DNA of 48,079 bases from Ruminococcus sp. (lineage in GTDB: Bacteria > Bacillota > Clostridia > Oscillospirales > Ruminococcaceae), in contig SVNP01000017.1 in NCBI GenBank assembly GCA_015066805.1, positions 1 to 48,079 on the forward strand, written 5' to 3'. Of this stretch, positions 47,246 to 48,079 are shown in pieces; the stretch's first letter is position 1, and each line of letters starts with the position of its first letter. Under the pieces are notes generated by a model that was given only the letters and a program-made list of their open reading frames with translations, was not told where the DNA came from and searched no databases. A program made the translations under genes and the position numbers.

Positions 47246-47608
47246 TTAAACGAGCTGGATGATCGCCATCTCAGCAGCATCGCCGCGGCGAGGGCCGACC
47301 TTTACCAGTCGGGTGTAACCGCCGTTGCGCTCTGCGTAACGAGGAGCGATCTCGTCGAAGAGCTTCTTAGCGACGCTCTCCTTGGTGACATAAGCAAATA
47401 CCTGACGCTTGCAGTGCAGATCGGCAGCGGCATCGTTACCCTGAACAGCCTTGCCCAGTGTAATCATTTTTTCAGCCATTGCACGAACTTCCTTTGCTCT
47501 GGTCACAGTGGTTTCGATCTGGCCGTTCTCCAGCAGATATGTTACCATACCGCGGAGCATTGCCTTTCTGTGATCGGATGTTCTGCCGAGCTTTCTGGAA
47601 CCCGCCAT
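47246..47608 (-). CDS. rplQ: 50S ribosomal protein L17
   Basis: 120 aa, AAAGGAG upstream of ATG 47608. [53 protein letters not shown] is the L17 signature; full length. It binds 23S rRNA near the tunnel exit. It follows rpoA by 55 bp, the standard end of the alpha operon, and is followed by the operon terminator. Confidence 0.98.
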   Translation of the reverse strand: MAGSRKLGRTSDHRKAMLRGMVTYLLENGQIETTVTRAKEVRAMAEKMITLGKAVQGNDAAADLHCKRQVFAYVTKESVAKKLFDEIAPRYAERNGGYTRLVKVGPRRGDAAEMAIIQLV

Positions 47609-47663
47609 TGTTCTTCACTCCTTTGTAATTCATCGGTAGCCGAACTTCGGCACCGAAACGGGA

Positions 47664-48079
47664 TTAGTCATTGTCTTCAGAGCTGAGGTCAAAGCCCAGG
47701 GATCTGAGCTTCTCCTTCACCTCATCAAAGGACTTCTTACCGAGGTTTCTGACCTTCATCATCTCGTCCTCGGACTTGCTGATCAAGTCCTCTACGGTGT
47801 TGATGCCGGCGCGCTTCAAGCAGTTGAAGGAACGCACCGACAGGTCAAGCTCCTCAATGGTCATCTCAAGGATTTTCTCCTTGCCGCCATCGTTCTTCTC
47901 AATGAGAACCTGTTCAATGCTCGACTCCTCGGAGAGATCCACAAAGAGTCGGAGATGCTCGTTGAGGAGATTGGCCGCCTGGGACAGCGCCTCCTTTGCG
48001 GAGATGGTGCCGTCTGTCCAGACTTCAATCGTGAGCTTATCGTAGTCAGTGATCTGACCGAGACGAGTGTCCTCAACCT
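47664..48079 (-). CDS. rpoA: RNA polymerase alpha subunit, C-terminal part
   Basis: Runs off the right edge; 138 residues are visible. They start inside the N-terminal domain ([41 protein letters not shown]). Then come a linker and the alpha-CTD ([55 protein letters not shown]), with the DNA-contact helix around KRAGI and the NLGKKS motif. The CTD binds UP elements and activators. First gene of the pair with rplQ in this window. Confidence 0.98.
   Translation of the reverse strand, partial: VEDTRLGQITDYDKLTIEVWTDGTISAKEALSQAANLLNEHLRLFVDLSEESSIEQVLIEKNDGGKEKILEMTIEELDLSVRSFNCLKRAGINTVEDLISKSEDEMMKVRNLGKKSFDEVKEKLRSLGFDLSSEDND

Overview
The window holds an integrated siphovirus prophage of about 35 kb (roughly 110 to 35,250) followed by about 12.8 kb of bacterial chromosome. 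The chromosomal genes (nifZ-like/thiI pair, CinA-type amidohydrolase, class B sortase, SpoIID-like protein, pyrophosphate-type phosphofructokinase, NADP-type glutamate dehydrogenase, rplQ, rpoA), the consensus sigma-A promoters with AGGAGG ribosome binding sites, and the coding style suggest a Gram-positive clostridium of the Ruminococcus / Oscillospiraceae type. That assignment is inference from gene content; no 16S gene is present.

Prophage layout. 1-2827 (minus strand) is the lysogeny operon: LexA-like repressor, an AT-rich protein with a phage minor-capsid-2-like domain, and a tyrosine integrase that stops matching its family right after the HxxR motif. 2850-3210 is the switch: two divergent promoters and four 17-bp operators of one consensus, GTTGA(A/C)-N5-TTCAAC. 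2987-7411 holds Cro, two antirepressors and small early genes. They are interrupted by two minus-strand genes, each driven by its own copy of a 66-bp promoter module. 7456-17620 is replication and recombination: PcfK/PcfJ-like pair, Gp157-like, RecA-like ATPase, helicase, VRR-NUC nuclease, SSB-like protein, D5-type primase-helicase, a palindromic candidate origin, MazG-like protein and a sigma-like late regulator. A late promoter lies inside the end of that last gene. 17707-35127 runs terminase, portal, MuF-type head protein, scaffold, capsid, connectors, tail, holin and amidase.

The most interesting part is an accessory island inside the head operon (22,090-23,367). The MuF head protein carries an extra AT-richer C-terminal domain with an HNHPNG motif (JAB/RadC-like), as in phage polymorphic toxins. 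A near-perfect promoter sits inside the open reading frame exactly at the domain junction. A small acidic gene follows (candidate immunity or partner protein), then a terminator. Next comes a gene that resembles Tad1, the sponge for Thoeris/CBASS nucleotide signals, closed by its own terminator. The Tad1-like cassette lies between two 16-bp direct repeats 440 bp apart, which suggests modular gain or loss. Together with the capsid-domain protein made from the repressor operon and the two self-promoted minus-strand genes, the prophage carries several separate units of possible warfare or defence function.

Host part. tRNA-Gly(CCC) and tRNA-Leu(CAG) share a minus-strand promoter just beyond the phage. 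The host SpoIID-like protein appears to be circularly permuted relative to the usual family order. A promoter-terminator pair between gdhA and rplQ without a reading frame may encode a small RNA of about 180 nt. The pfk gene has a terminator-like hairpin between promoter and start.
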